DNA of 64,000 nt, taken from positions 372,001 through 436,000 of the forward strand of contig NZ_JARVKY010000001.1 of the NCBI RefSeq assembly GCF_029813785.1, read 5' to 3'. The notes below the pieces were generated by a model. That model saw nothing but the letters and a program-made list of their open reading frames with translations. It made no database searches and was not told the DNA's origin. Source of the DNA: Streptomyces sp. DH41. GTDB taxonomy: Bacteria; Actinomycetota; Actinomycetes; Streptomycetales; Streptomycetaceae. This document shows positions 19,504 through 27,701 of this stretch, in pieces. The position numbers and the translations under genes are program-made. Within the stretch, counting starts at the first letter, position 1, and the number at the start of each line of letters is the position of its first letter.

Positions 19504-21882
19504 TCAGTGGACGTACATCGTGACCCGGGCCCCGGTGAAGCGGCGGTCCACGAGGTCCCGCTCGCTCATCGCCCAGTACATGGTGACGGACTCCAGGTTG
19601 TACATCCCGGGATGCCACTGGGCCAGGAGCGCCCAGTTCCCGCGCCCTCGGCCGTCGTCCCCGGCGGCGTACGCGCACCCTCTCACCGGGTCGCCCCACC
19701 CGTGGGCGTCCAGGGCGTACCCGCCGATCTGCAGTTGCGGGCCCTTGTACCAGTAGCCGTCGGCCCGCACCTTCGACCACACCTCGCGCAGTTCCCGGGC
19801 CCGGGGATGCTCGTCGAGGAGCGGGTCGCCGTCGAAGTTGTCGTAGTCGGGCAGGGAGACGTCGTACTTCACGCGCAGCTCGCCACGCAGCTCCCCGTCG
19901 AAGTCGACGTCGCCCAACTCGTGGCCCGGCCCGTACTCGTACTCCACCTCGCGCTCCTCGACCACGGTGCCGGCGGGGACGTACACCGCGGAACCGCTCG
20001 TACAGGAGTCGTCCTCGCTCGCCTCCAGCGCGGGCCAGGCGAACAACAGCAGACGGCCGTCGGGCGGCAGCGGAAGGTTCGTCACGCCCTCGGGCAGGGC
20101 CGCGAGGTCGAGGGTCGCGACGAGGTGCTCGTACGCGGGCTCGCCGGACGGGTCGTCGGACAGCTCGCCGAACGGCACGTCGTGAAGGCGCGGGAGGGCG
20201 ACGTCGGGCGGCAGCATCACCGGGGTGCCGAAGTGCCCGACGACCGGGCCGTCCACGTCCGACGCCAGTGTCAGGCAGGGCCGCGCCAGCCCCAGCCAGC
20301 GCTCCACGTCGGCGACGGGGATGCCGTGCGCGAGCGCCGCGTCGCGGAAGCGGTCCAGCTTCGCCTGCGACTCGCGGTTCCGGACGCCCGCCACCGGCTC
20401 ATTCCCGTCCGGGGAGCCGACCCGCCCTCGCACCACCTCGTGGGCGACCGTCCTCCCCCGGTAGCCGACGGCGGGACCGTGCTCGTCGCGCAGGACACCG
20501 GAGAACTCCTGGCCGGTGGTGATCCGGCCGTCGTTCCGCTTCGCCACCAGCCGCACGCCCTGGAGCTGGATCTCGCCCACGCCCTCTGCGTTGGCGGTGA
20601 TGTCCAGCCGGTACCGGGCGTACGGCGTCGTGGCGGCAGTGGTGAACTCCCGCGCCAGGAAGCGCTCGGTGAACATCTCTCCGGACCGCCGGTCGACGGT
20701 CACCCAGGTGCGTCCGTCCTGGGACCCCCGCAGCACCCAGTCCTTCGGGTCCCGCGAGCAGTGGTCGTCGGCGGACGTCAACGTGTAGGCCGTGACAACG
20801 CCCGGCTTGGCCAGGACGAAGTCCAGCGTCGCGGTGGACGAGAACGTCAGCCACTTGCCGCCGCCGGCGTCGAGCAGGTTGGCCGCGATCTCGCCGGCGC
20901 GCCGGTGCTCGCCGCTGGCCTCGATGCGGGTGACGGGCACGGGGGTGCCGACGAGTCCGGCGTCGTCCGTGGTGAGCAGTTCCACCCGGTTCAGCTGCGT
21001 CTCGGCCTGCCGCCCCCAGTTGCGGCCGATGTCGAGGCGGTACAGCGGGTACGGCGTCGAGTTGGCCACGGCGTACTCACGTACCTGATGGCGCTGCGGG
21101 AAGGCCTGGTCCAGGCGTGAGTCGAGGGTGATCCAGGTGCGTCCGTCCACCGATCCCCGCAGCCGCCAGTCGCGGGGGTCGCGGTCCCGGTAGTCGTTCG
21201 CCGCGGTGAGCCGGTAGGCCGTGACGACGGTGGGTTCGGGCAGCGCGAAGTCCAGCGTCGCGGTGGCCTCGAACGCCAGCCACTTGCCCCGGCCGGCGCC
21301 GAGCAGGTTGGCGGCGACCTCACCGGCCCTGCGGTTCTCCGCGCCGGCCACGACCTTCGTGACCGCCACCGGTACGGTGCCGCGGGCGGCGGACGGCGCG
21401 GGCCGCCGCAGCGTCAGGGACGCGAAGGTACCCCGCCGGTCCCGCCAGGTGACCCGCTCGACCGCGCCCCGACCGTCGTCCAACAGCAGGCTGAGTCGGC
21501 CCTCGGCGGTGTCGCCGTCGCCGTCCCGGTCCTCCTCGGTGGCGAAGACACGTACTCGGTCCTCCCACGTCCCTTCGAGGGCCGGCCGGCGCTCACACTC
21601 GACGCCGCGGTAGTCCTCCGACGAGCCCTCTGCGGAGCGCCGGTGTCCACGGAAGGCCGCCATCCCGTCGTCGAACGCGACCACGGCCTCCGCTCCGCCG
21701 TCGGAGCGCCAGGCCAGCTCCGTCAGGTCGGACGGCAACCCGCGGTCGAGGTGAACCATCAGCCGCGGCGCCTTGTGCCACTGCCCTCCGGCCCGCACCT
21801 CGGTGTCATAGACGACGACAACGGGCACACCGGGGGACTCCCCGGCGGCAGAGGTCGGTCGGGAACCGGACCGAACGGGCAT
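19504..21882 (-). CDS. two discoidin-like repeats plus DUF1963 domain protein
   Basis: A 792-residue protein with no signal peptide or membrane segment. Residues 1-165 are unassigned. Two homologous repeats of about 145 residues (about 167-310 and 312-447) each begin with RRAGE(V/I)AANLL, have the (V/A)K(P)xVVTAYxLT(A/S)A(N/D)D block, (D)W(R/V)LRGSxDGRTW, and end with YxLYRLDI-type strands. This is the pattern of discoidin/F5-8 type C carbohydrate-binding folds. Residues 534-792 resemble DUF1963 (YwqG-like: GHFGTPVMLPPDVALP, ATLDLAALP, GRLLLFAWP). The combination inside the cytoplasm is unusual; function is unknown. It may be a glycan-recognition or toxin/immunity-related protein. Convergent with the Uma2 gene and upstream-divergent from nothing obvious. 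Confidence 0.65.
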   Translation of the reverse strand: MPVRSGSRPTSAAGESPGVPVVVVYDTEVRAGGQWHKAPRLMVHLDRGLPSDLTELAWRSDGGAEAVVAFDDGMAAFRGHRRSAEGSSEDYRGVECERRPALEGTWEDRVRVFATEEDRDGDGDTAEGRLSLLLDDGRGAVERVTWRDRRGTFASLTLRRPAPSAARGTVPVAVTKVVAGAENRRAGEVAANLLGAGRGKWLAFEATATLDFALPEPTVVTAYRLTAANDYRDRDPRDWRLRGSVDGRTWITLDSRLDQAFPQRHQVREYAVANSTPYPLYRLDIGRNWGRQAETQLNRVELLTTDDAGLVGTPVPVTRIEASGEHRRAGEIAANLLDAGGGKWLTFSSTATLDFVLAKPGVVTAYTLTSADDHCSRDPKDWVLRGSQDGRTWVTVDRRSGEMFTERFLAREFTTAATTPYARYRLDITANAEGVGEIQLQGVRLVAKRNDGRITTGQEFSGVLRDEHGPAVGYRGRTVAHEVVRGRVGSPDGNEPVAGVRNRESQAKLDRFRDAALAHGIPVADVERWLGLARPCLTLASDVDGPVVGHFGTPVMLPPDVALPRLHDVPFGELSDDPSGEPAYEHLVATLDLAALPEGVTNLPLPPDGRLLLFAWPALEASEDDSCTSGSAVYVPAGTVVEEREVEYEYGPGHELGDVDFDGELRGELRVKYDVSLPDYDNFDGDPLLDEHPRARELREVWSKVRADGYWYKGPQLQIGGYALDAHGWGDPVRGCAYAAGDDGRGRGNWALLAQWHPGMYNLESVTMYWAMSERDLVDRRFTGARVTMYVH

Positions 21883-21981
21883 GGAGTGCTCCAGTGAGTC
21901 GTCGACAGTGGCTGGTGCGAGGCACTCTCACACAGGGCTCTGACAATCACCCACCGCTCAACTCACGTGCCGCTCCCCTGC

Positions 21982-22161
21982 TTACGGCTGTGCCTTGAGG
22001 GCTTCGAGGAAGGGGGCGAAGGCCTTCGCCGGGAAGGTGAGGGTGGCGCGGGCGGGGACTTTGGAGTCGCGAACGGCGACGTGGGTGGGTGAGTTCGCGA
22101 GCTCCACGCAGCTGTCGCCGTCGCCCTCGCCGGAGTAGGAGGACTTTCGCCAGTTGTCCAT
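21982..22161 (-). CDS. DUF397 protein
   Basis: A 59-residue DUF397 protein: [18 protein letters not shown], then VAVRDSKVP and a terminal F..FLEALKAQP. These small acidic proteins are usually encoded next to a DUF5753 helix-turn-helix regulator and can behave as its modulator. It is a paralogue of the neighbour at 22200 (near-identical N-terminal 10 residues), indicating tandem duplication. Confidence 0.85.
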   Translation of the reverse strand: MDNWRKSSYSGEGDGDSCVELANSPTHVAVRDSKVPARATLTFPAKAFAPFLEALKAQP

Positions 22162-22199
22162 TGGGTTCCTGTTCGGTTCTGTCGGTACGGCAAGGGCCG

Positions 22200-22397
22200 T
22201 CAGGGGCGGGGCGGCTGCGCCTTGAGGGCTTGGAGGAAGGGGGTGAACGCCTCCGGGGGGAAGGCGAGGGTGGCTCGGGTCGGAGCCTTGCTGTCGCGGA
22301 CGGCGACGTGGGTGGGCGAAGGGGCTATCTCCACGCATTCGTTGCCGTCGTCGGGGCCCGAGTACGACGACTTCCGCCAGTTGTCCATGCGCCTCAC
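22200..22397 (-). CDS. DUF397 protein, coupled to DUF5753 regulator
   Basis: A 65-residue DUF397 protein ([29 protein letters not shown]). Its GTG start at 22397 overlaps the regulator stop by 4 bp (GTGA), so the pair is translationally coupled; an ATG three codons later is an alternative. In S. coelicolor, WhiJ-type regulators work with such partners to control development or antibiotic genes. Confidence 0.88.
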   Translation of the reverse strand: MRRMDNWRKSSYSGPDDGNECVEIAPSPTHVAVRDSKAPTRATLAFPPEAFTPFLQALKAQPPRP

Positions 22398-23230
22398 AGC
22401 TCCTTCGACAGCCGGTCGATGAGGTCACGCGAGCGTTCGGGGTCGAGCGATACGGCTTCCACTTTACGGAAGCGAGTTCGAAAGGCGCTGAGCTGGGCTT
22501 CGGAGTCGATGAAAGCCGAGCCATGCGGTACGTCGCGCACCACAGTGTCCAACTTGGGCACCGTGCCGCCCACATACGTCATGGTGCTGGCAGCTCTGGC
22601 AAAGCCGTCCAGGTCGAAGGGGATGACACGCAACGTCACGTTGTCTACTTCCGAGCACTCCAGAAGCTTGGCCAGTTGGCCCCTTGAAGCGTCGCGGTCG
22701 GCGACCCTGATGCGGAGGGCAGCCTCGTGAATCACCAACTCGTACGGGACGGTGATCCGCTGCGACACCATGCGGTGACGGACGCGCAAGTCGAGTTCGT
22801 CACCGGTGAGCTCGGGCACCCGACCTGAGAAAACCGCGCGGGCGTACTCCTCCGTCTGCAACAACCCCGGCACGTACAGAATCGCCACATCCCGCCGGAA
22901 CAAGGCGTGATGGTTGAGTTCGGACAGGTCCAGGAACGACGTGGGGAGCAGCCCCCGGTACTCCTCCCACCATCCGCGCGTCCGGTCGGTGGCCATCTCC
23001 ACCAGGGCGCGAACGAACTCTTCGTCCGTACAGGCGTAATGAGACGCAAGGCGTCGGAGCCTCTGCTCACTCACCCCGGACAAGCCGGACTCGATCTGGC
23101 TGATCTGCACGTTGCTCACGCCGAGCATGGCCGCAGCCTGCCGAGCAGTGAGACCCGCTGCCTCTCGGAGTCTGCGCAGTTCCACCGCCAGGCGCAGTTG
23201 CCGCGCTGTTGGTTCGCGCCTCGTGGGCAA
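22394..23230 (-). CDS. XRE-family regulator with DUF5753 domain (WhiJ-like)
   Basis: A 278-residue regulator. An N-terminal helix-turn-helix of the Xre type ([29 protein letters not shown]) covers about residues 15-70. The remainder is the DUF5753 domain ([54 protein letters not shown]). It forms a module with DUF397 genes downstream and an RsbW-like ATPase gene divergently upstream (23451), the typical Streptomyces arrangement. It probably binds the shared intergenic region. Confidence 0.92.
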   Translation of the reverse strand: MPTRREPTARQLRLAVELRRLREAAGLTARQAAAMLGVSNVQISQIESGLSGVSEQRLRRLASHYACTDEEFVRALVEMATDRTRGWWEEYRGLLPTSFLDLSELNHHALFRRDVAILYVPGLLQTEEYARAVFSGRVPELTGDELDLRVRHRMVSQRITVPYELVIHEAALRIRVADRDASRGQLAKLLECSEVDNVTLRVIPFDLDGFARAASTMTYVGGTVPKLDTVVRDVPHGSAFIDSEAQLSAFRTRFRKVEAVSLDPERSRDLIDRLSKEL

Positions 23231-23450
23231 TGGCCGCTCCTCACCTCAACGCGTCTCACGACACGACTCGTTCGGGGTGAAGATTACGCGACCGGCTTGC
23301 TACGCCGAAACTTTCAGGTCTACCGTCGGTGACACGAAGCACACGCTGCGACACCGGGTCGCCGGAAGTGCACCGCCCCGTCCTGCCACGACGGGTGCGG
23401 CAGTGACACCGGGCCCACATCCAACTCCCGCCCCCGAAACGGAGTCCCTC

Positions 23451-23861
23451 ATGCCCGAAAACGAATCCTGGGAGTACTCCCTCTACATCCCCAACGACCT
23501 GCGCGCCGTCACCGTCAGCCGCCGCACCCTCCGCCTGATCCTCACCATGCACGGCCTCATCCGCCTCGTCGATGTCGCCGAGCTACTGGCGACGGAGCTG
23601 GTCTCCAACGCCGTACGGCACACGAAGGGGCCCGCCGCCCTCCGCGTGTGCTGGTCACCGCCGGGCACGCTGCGGATCGGGGCGTGGGACGCGGATCCCG
23701 AGCCTCCGGAGCCACCGCGGCCGTTCGGGCGGGTGGAGGAACTGGAGGAGGGGCGAGGACTGGCCCTGGTACGGGCGTGCGCCGACGTGTGGAGATGGCA
23801 CCCGCTGTCCAGACTCGGCAACCGGGGCAAGTACGTGTGGTGCGAGCTGACCGCCGCCTGA
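23451..23861 (+). CDS. RsbW-like anti-sigma-type ATP-binding protein
   Basis: A 136-residue HATPase_c_2 protein. The N-box is ATELVSNAVRHTKG (Glu and Asn that hold Mg-ATP), followed by WDADPEPP and a G-box GRGLALVRAC. Such proteins are stand-alone kinase-like partners of anti-anti-sigma factors or of DUF5753/DUF397 modules. The ATG at 23451 has a GGAG site 7 nt upstream; the 112-codon upstream extension overlaps the regulator on the other strand and is rejected. Followed by the hairpin at 23883-23918. Confidence 0.88.
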   Translation: MPENESWEYSLYIPNDLRAVTVSRRTLRLILTMHGLIRLVDVAELLATELVSNAVRHTKGPAALRVCWSPPGTLRIGAWDADPEPPEPPRPFGRVEELEEGRGLALVRACADVWRWHPLSRLGNRGKYVWCELTAA

Positions 23862-23882
23862 ACGAGGACATTCGCCGACATC

Positions 23883-23937
23883 CGTTCACCACCCGCTCAC
23901 ACGAGCGGGTGGTGAACGATCGAGGCAAATCGTTCAC
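23883..23937 (+). terminator. 16-bp hairpin with a competing second hairpin
   Basis: A perfect 16-bp stem with 4-nt loop (arms 23883-23898 and 23903-23918) starts 22 nt after the ATPase stop codon. Its right arm also pairs with a third copy: GTGAACGAT (23912-23920) with ATCGTTCAC (23929-23937). The two hairpins exclude one another. Confidence 0.75.
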
Positions 23938-23988
23938 GATTTCACCGAAGGGGGCAGACCCGGCGGCGGCCAGGCCGACGACCCCGAT

Positions 23989-24044
23989 TGACATGCAGGC
24001 GATCGGCTGCCTAACGTAATAAGCAGCCAATGGGCTGCATGTCA
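23989..24044 (+). promoter_or_regulatory. concentric double dyad, ArsR-type operator
   Basis: Outer arms TGACATGCAG (23989-23998) and CTGCATGTCA (24035-24044) and inner arms GGCTGC (24005-24010) and GCAGCC (24023-24028) share one centre at 24016.5. The block lies directly upstream of the ArsR-SRPBCC gene, so autoregulation is likely. Confidence 0.75.
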
Positions 24045-24055
24045 GAGGGGCGGAG

Positions 24056-24847
24056 ATGGACGAGGTTTTCAAGGCACTGGCCGACGGCAGCCGACGGCGG
24101 CTGCTGGACAGTCTGAACGCGCGCGACGGGCAGAGCCTGCGCGAGCTGTGCTCCGGGCTGGACATGGCCCGGCAGTCGGTCAGCAAGCACCTGGCGCTGC
24201 TGGAGGCGGCCAACCTGGTCACCCCCGTCCGACGGGGCCGGGAGAAGCTGCACTACCTCAACGCCGAACCGATCAACGCCATCGCCGAACGCTGGATCAG
24301 CCGCTACGACCGCGAGCGGGTGCACGCACTCGCCGATCTCAAGCACGCGCTGGAGAACACCGCCATGGACAGCAACGCGTTCGTCTACACGACCTACATC
24401 AAGGCCACGCCCGAGCAGCTCTGGCGGGGCCTGACCGACCCGGCCTTCACCCGCCGCTACTGGGGCCTGGAGTTCGCCACCGACTGGAAGGCGGGATCAC
24501 CCGTCGTCTGGCAGCAGGGGGGCGCGAAGACCGCCGACCCCGGGCAGGTGGTGCTCGAGTCCGACCCCTACCGGCGCCTGTCCTACACCTGGCACACCTT
24601 CACGCCCGAGTGGGCCGAGGCCAACGGAGTGGACGACGAGACCCTCGCCAAGCTGGCCGCCGAGCAGCGGTCGAAGGTCACGTTCGAGATCGAGGATCTC
24701 GGCGGGACGGTGAAACTGACCGTCGTCCACGACGGGTTCGAGCCCGGCAGCACCGCCCGCGAGATGATCCAGCACGGCTGGCCGGCCCTCCTCTCCAGTC
24801 TCAAGACGCTGCTGGAGACGGGCGACACCCTTCCGGACCCCGCGTAG
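24056..24847 (+). CDS. ArsR-family regulator fused to SRPBCC (AHSA1) domain
   Basis: A 263-residue fusion. Residues 1-95 are an ArsR winged helix (MDEVFKALADGSRRRLLDSL, recognition part MARQSVSKHLALLEAANLV). Residues 105-263 form an AHSA1/SRPBCC lipid- or ligand-binding fold (TYIKATPEQLWRGLTDPAFTRRYWG, FEIEDLGGTVKLTVVHDGF, GWPALLSSLKTLLETG). The fusion suggests a repressor whose ligand is a hydrophobic small molecule. The ATG has a GAGGGG site and the symmetrical operator immediately upstream. Convergent with the ECF41 gene. Confidence 0.88.
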   Translation: MDEVFKALADGSRRRLLDSLNARDGQSLRELCSGLDMARQSVSKHLALLEAANLVTPVRRGREKLHYLNAEPINAIAERWISRYDRERVHALADLKHALENTAMDSNAFVYTTYIKATPEQLWRGLTDPAFTRRYWGLEFATDWKAGSPVVWQQGGAKTADPGQVVLESDPYRRLSYTWHTFTPEWAEANGVDDETLAKLAAEQRSKVTFEIEDLGGTVKLTVVHDGFEPGSTAREMIQHGWPALLSSLKTLLETGDTLPDPA

Positions 24848-24897
24848 GCGAGGGGCGACGGAACCGGGCTCAGCGACTCAGCGGTTCAGCGGCGCGC

Positions 24898-25881
24898 TCA
24901 GCGGCGCAGGGTGGTCTCCCTGCTCATGTGCGACAGCTTCTCCGGGTTGCGCACGGCGTAGAGGCCGGTGATCAGGCCGTCGTCGAAGCGCAGCGCCAGC
25001 ACGGTGTCGAGCTCACCGTCGAGGTGGACGACCAGGGCCGGGTAGCCGTTGACCTGGGCCGGTCCCAGCGACAGCCTGGCGGCCTGCTTGAGCATCCCCC
25101 CGAGCATGAGGCGGGCCACCTTGTCGGCCCCCATGACGGGCCGCAGGACCGCCTGCTTGATGCCGCCGCCGTCGCCCAACAGGACGGCGTCCGGCGCGAG
25201 GACGTCGAGCAGGCCCTGCAGATCCCCCGTCTCGACCGCCCGCTGGAACGCGGCGAGCGCGTCCCTGCTCTCGGTGAGGGAGACGACTCCGCGCGGCCGG
25301 CGGGCCGCGACGTGCGCGCGGGCCCGGTGCGCGGTCTGGCGGACGGCGGCCGGACTCTTGTCGACGGCCTCGGCGATCTCGTCGTAACCGAGGTCGAACA
25401 CCTCGCGCAGTACGAACACCGCCCGCTCGGTCGGCGTGAGCGTCTCCAGAACCAGCATCATCGCCATGGACACGCTGTCGGCCAGCTCCACGTCCTCGGC
25501 CACGTCGGGCGTGGTGAGCAGCGGCTCGGGCAGCCAGGAGCCGACGTAGGACTCCTTGCGGCGGCCGAGCGTACGCAGCCGGTTCAGTGCCTGGCGGGTG
25601 GTGATACGGACCAGGTAGGCACGCTGGTCGCGCACCGTGGCGAGATCGACTCCCGCCCAGCGCAGCCAGGTCTCCTGGAGGACGTCCTCGGCGTCGGCGG
25701 CCGAGCCGAGCATCTCGTAGGCGACGGTGAAGAGCAGGTTGCGGTGGGTGACGAAGGTTTCGGTGGCCGGGTCCGTGCGTCCGCCGCCGTCGGCGGCCCG
25801 CCCGGCCGTGCCGTCCTGTTCGCGTGCACTGTTCCCGCTCGTCACCAGCCGCTCCCGCTTCTTCGCCTCCGACGGTGTCAT
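24898..25881 (-). CDS. ECF41-type RNA polymerase sigma factor with SnoaL-like C-terminal domain
   Basis: A sigma factor of about 327 residues. Sigma region 2 (THRNLLFTVAYEMLGSAADAEDVLQETWLRW) and region 4 (TPTERAVFVLREVFDLGYDEIAEAVDKSPAAVRQTAHRAR) are followed by a SnoaL/NTF2-like extension (AVETGDLQGLLDVLAPDAVLLGDGGG), which in ECF41 replaces a separate anti-sigma factor. The ECF41 hallmark is a neighbouring carboxymuconolactone-decarboxylase gene, present here divergently at 26018. The start is uncertain: ATG 25881 is used; GTG 25845 (with a GGGAG site) is equally good and would better match the family's N-terminus. Confidence 0.9.
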   Translation of the reverse strand: MTPSEAKKRERLVTSGNSAREQDGTAGRAADGGGRTDPATETFVTHRNLLFTVAYEMLGSAADAEDVLQETWLRWAGVDLATVRDQRAYLVRITTRQALNRLRTLGRRKESYVGSWLPEPLLTTPDVAEDVELADSVSMAMMLVLETLTPTERAVFVLREVFDLGYDEIAEAVDKSPAAVRQTAHRARAHVAARRPRGVVSLTESRDALAAFQRAVETGDLQGLLDVLAPDAVLLGDGGGIKQAVLRPVMGADKVARLMLGGMLKQAARLSLGPAQVNGYPALVVHLDGELDTVLALRFDDGLITGLYAVRNPEKLSHMSRETTLRR

Positions 25882-25950
25882 GCGCACAGGACACCGGTCG
25901 CCGCCGCCCGGTGACACCCGTCGGCGGTGGCCCACGTCACATCGGGGTTC

Positions 25951-25977
25951 CGTCACAGGGATCGGGCCCTCGGCGTC
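25951..25977 (+). promoter_or_regulatory. ECF41-type promoter of the decarboxylase-like gene
   Basis: CGTCACA at 25951-25957 and CGTC at 25974-25977 are separated by 16 bp. The published ECF41 pattern is TGTCACA, 16 bp, CGTC. It lies 40 bp upstream of the ATG at 26018, the expected target of the neighbouring sigma factor. Confidence 0.7.
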
Positions 25978-26017
25978 TTGTGTTCGTCAGTGAGGCACCG
26001 AGAGCGAGGACGAGGTC

Positions 26018-26503
26018 ATGGAATCCCGATTCAACCTGTTCGAGAACGAACTCGGCGGCAAGTTCGCCAAGCGGTTCGCCGGCGCCGGCATGCTGGTTCA
26101 CGAGTCGTCGCTGCCGAAGTCCACACAGGAACTGGTGTCGCTGCGCGCCAGTCAGATCAACGGCTGCGGGCACTGCGTCGACATGCACGTCAAGGAGGCC
26201 GCCGCCGCCGGTGAGAGCGCGGTCCGGCTCCACCTGGTCGCCGTCTGGCGCGAGTCCACCGTGTTCACCGAGGCCGAGCGGGCCGCGCTGGCGCTCGCCG
26301 AGGAGGGCACCCGGCTCGCCGACGCCCACGAGGGCGTGTCCGACGAGACCTGGGACCAGGTGCGCAAGCACTACGACGACGACCAGCTCGCCGCGCTGGT
26401 CTCCCTGGTCGCCCTGATCAACGCGGCCAACCGGCTCGCCGTGATCACTCATCAGCGGGGCGGCTCCTACGAGGCGGGCATGTTCGCCTCCGCGCTGGGC
26501 TGA
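26018..26503 (+). CDS. carboxymuconolactone decarboxylase / AhpD-family protein
   Basis: A 161-residue CMD/AhpD-fold protein with the redox motif CGHC (GCGHCVDMH) followed by acidic and histidine residues. In the ECF41 system the cognate 'COE' gene is a carboxymuconolactone decarboxylase, oxidoreductase or epimerase and is the sigma factor's main target. Role likely peroxide reduction or redox chemistry; the substrate is unknown. GAGGACGAGG lies before the ATG. A terminator hairpin begins 15 nt after its stop. Confidence 0.9.
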   Translation: MESRFNLFENELGGKFAKRFAGAGMLVHESSLPKSTQELVSLRASQINGCGHCVDMHVKEAAAAGESAVRLHLVAVWRESTVFTEAERAALALAEEGTRLADAHEGVSDETWDQVRKHYDDDQLAALVSLVALINAANRLAVITHQRGGSYEAGMFASALG

Positions 26504-26517
26504 CCGACGGACGCGCG

Positions 26518-26555
26518 CCCGAGCCCGCACCCGTCGCGCGTGGTGCGGGCTCGGG
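26518..26555 (+). terminator. 14-bp terminator hairpin
   Basis: A perfect 14-bp stem (26518-26531 with 26542-26555) and a 10-nt loop just after the CMD gene. Confidence 0.8.
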
Positions 26556-26576
26556 TGCGGCTCCGGCGTGGCCCGC

Positions 26577-26776
26577 GTCCCGGTGCGGTCCGCGTCCGGG
26601 CGCGGTTCGCGTCCGAGCACGGCCCACGTCCCGGCGCGGTTCGCGTCCGAGCACGGCCCACGTCCCGGCGCGGCCCACGCCCGAGTACCGCCCACGTCCC
26701 GGCACGGTCCACGCCCGAGTGCGGCCCACGACCCAGCGCGACCCACGTCCGAGTGCGGTCCGCGTCCGGGGCACGG
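26577..26776. repeat. 17-bp tandem repeat array
   Basis: Eleven full 17-bp units (26577-26763) and a partial twelfth, consensus GTCCCGGYGCGGYCCRC. Units alternate between a CCCGG and a CCGAG type, giving a 34-bp higher-order period. The period is not a multiple of three and the array lies between the CMD terminator and the end of a convergent lipoprotein gene, so it is non-coding. It occupies most of the 333-bp gene-free stretch 26504-26836. Confidence 0.9.
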
Positions 26777-26836
26777 CAACGGCCGGCGGGGGCGGGGCGT
26801 AGCGGGCGTGCCTCGCACACGCGCGCCGGCGTCGTC

Positions 26837-27517
26837 CTACCGCCCCGCACTCGCGACGGTGAAAGGTCCGGCAGGGGGGACGACACACGCGGAGACATCC
26901 GTCTCCACGCCCGCCGCCAAGCCCTTCTCGCAGAGACGGCCGCCCTTCTCGCGCAGGTCCAGGTAGAAGCGCGTGGTCCTGCCGTCCTGCTTGAGGTCGT
27001 GAATGCGTTCGTCGATGTAACCGAGGTCGTTCAGGATCTTCCTGACCTTCGCGGGAGTGGGCTCCGGGACCCGCTGCAGCGCCTCGACAACACGCTGTTC
27101 GTGCTGGACACTCGCGCACCAGTCACGGTCGTTCAACTCCGCCGCGGGGCCCGTGGGGGCTCCGGGCTCGATCGGGTCGTCCGGAGGAGTCTCGCCGGGA
27201 GCGAGGCTCTCCTTCCCGTCCCCCGCGGGGCCGGTCGGCCTCGCGTCGGCCGGGCGGGGCCCGGTATCGACCTCGGTCTCGCTCCCCGTACCCGTCTCCG
27301 TCTCCGTCTCGCCGGTCGAAGAGCATGGCTGCGCGACCTCGGCGAGCATCGCCGTGAAACCCGCATGCTCGGTGCCGCTGCCCGGCTCGCTCTGAGACCT
27401 ACCGCCGGCCGGGCTCTCGCTCCCGCAACCGACAAGCACCAGAGTGGCGAGGGCGGTCGCCGTGAGCGCACGCCGGGGGCGGGCAAGCATGCTGATGGAA
27501 GCGCGGATCCGTGTCAT
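26837..27517 (-). CDS. hypothetical lipoprotein
   Basis: A 226-residue putative lipoprotein. The ATG at 27517 with GGAG upstream leads to a signal ending in the lipobox LVLVGC. A low-complexity Thr/Glu/Gly stretch (TETETGTGSETE) and a proline-rich linker follow, then a C-terminal folded part with paired cysteines (DWCASVQHEQRVVEALQRVPEPT, KGGRLCEKG, DVSACVV). I do not recognise the family; the C-terminal part, with conserved-looking Cys residues, may be a small extracytoplasmic domain. Divergent from rbsR. Confidence 0.7.
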   Translation of the reverse strand: MTRIRASISMLARPRRALTATALATLVLVGCGSESPAGGRSQSEPGSGTEHAGFTAMLAEVAQPCSSTGETETETGTGSETEVDTGPRPADARPTGPAGDGKESLAPGETPPDDPIEPGAPTGPAAELNDRDWCASVQHEQRVVEALQRVPEPTPAKVRKILNDLGYIDERIHDLKQDGRTTRFYLDLREKGGRLCEKGLAAGVETDVSACVVPPAGPFTVASAGR

Positions 27518-27648
27518 GGACGCAGTCTCCGGCCGCTGCCGCGCGCTCCGCATGAGTAGACGTACTCACGCACACCACCACTCACCCACACGCCCAGCTC
27601 CGGTCACGATTGGGTCTCGGCCGACTCCCACCCCTTGCGCCCCCCTCG

Positions 27649-27684
27649 TGTAATCGTCTCCAATCCTCCGTGTAATCGATTCCA
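27649..27684 (+). promoter_or_regulatory. tandem RbsR operators
   Basis: TGTAATCGTCTCCA (27649-27662) and TGTAATCGATTCCA (27671-27684) are direct copies 22 bp apart, each a half-conserved LacI-type dyad around AATCG(A)TT. They lie just before the AGGAGGTGG ribosome site of rbsR, fitting autorepression of the operon. Confidence 0.7.
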
Positions 27685-27701
27685 CAAGGAGGTGGAACGC
27701 G

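Noticed and set aside
26577..26776. Tandem repeat as a CRISPR array
   Set aside because: Units are contiguous without spacers and there are no cas genes.
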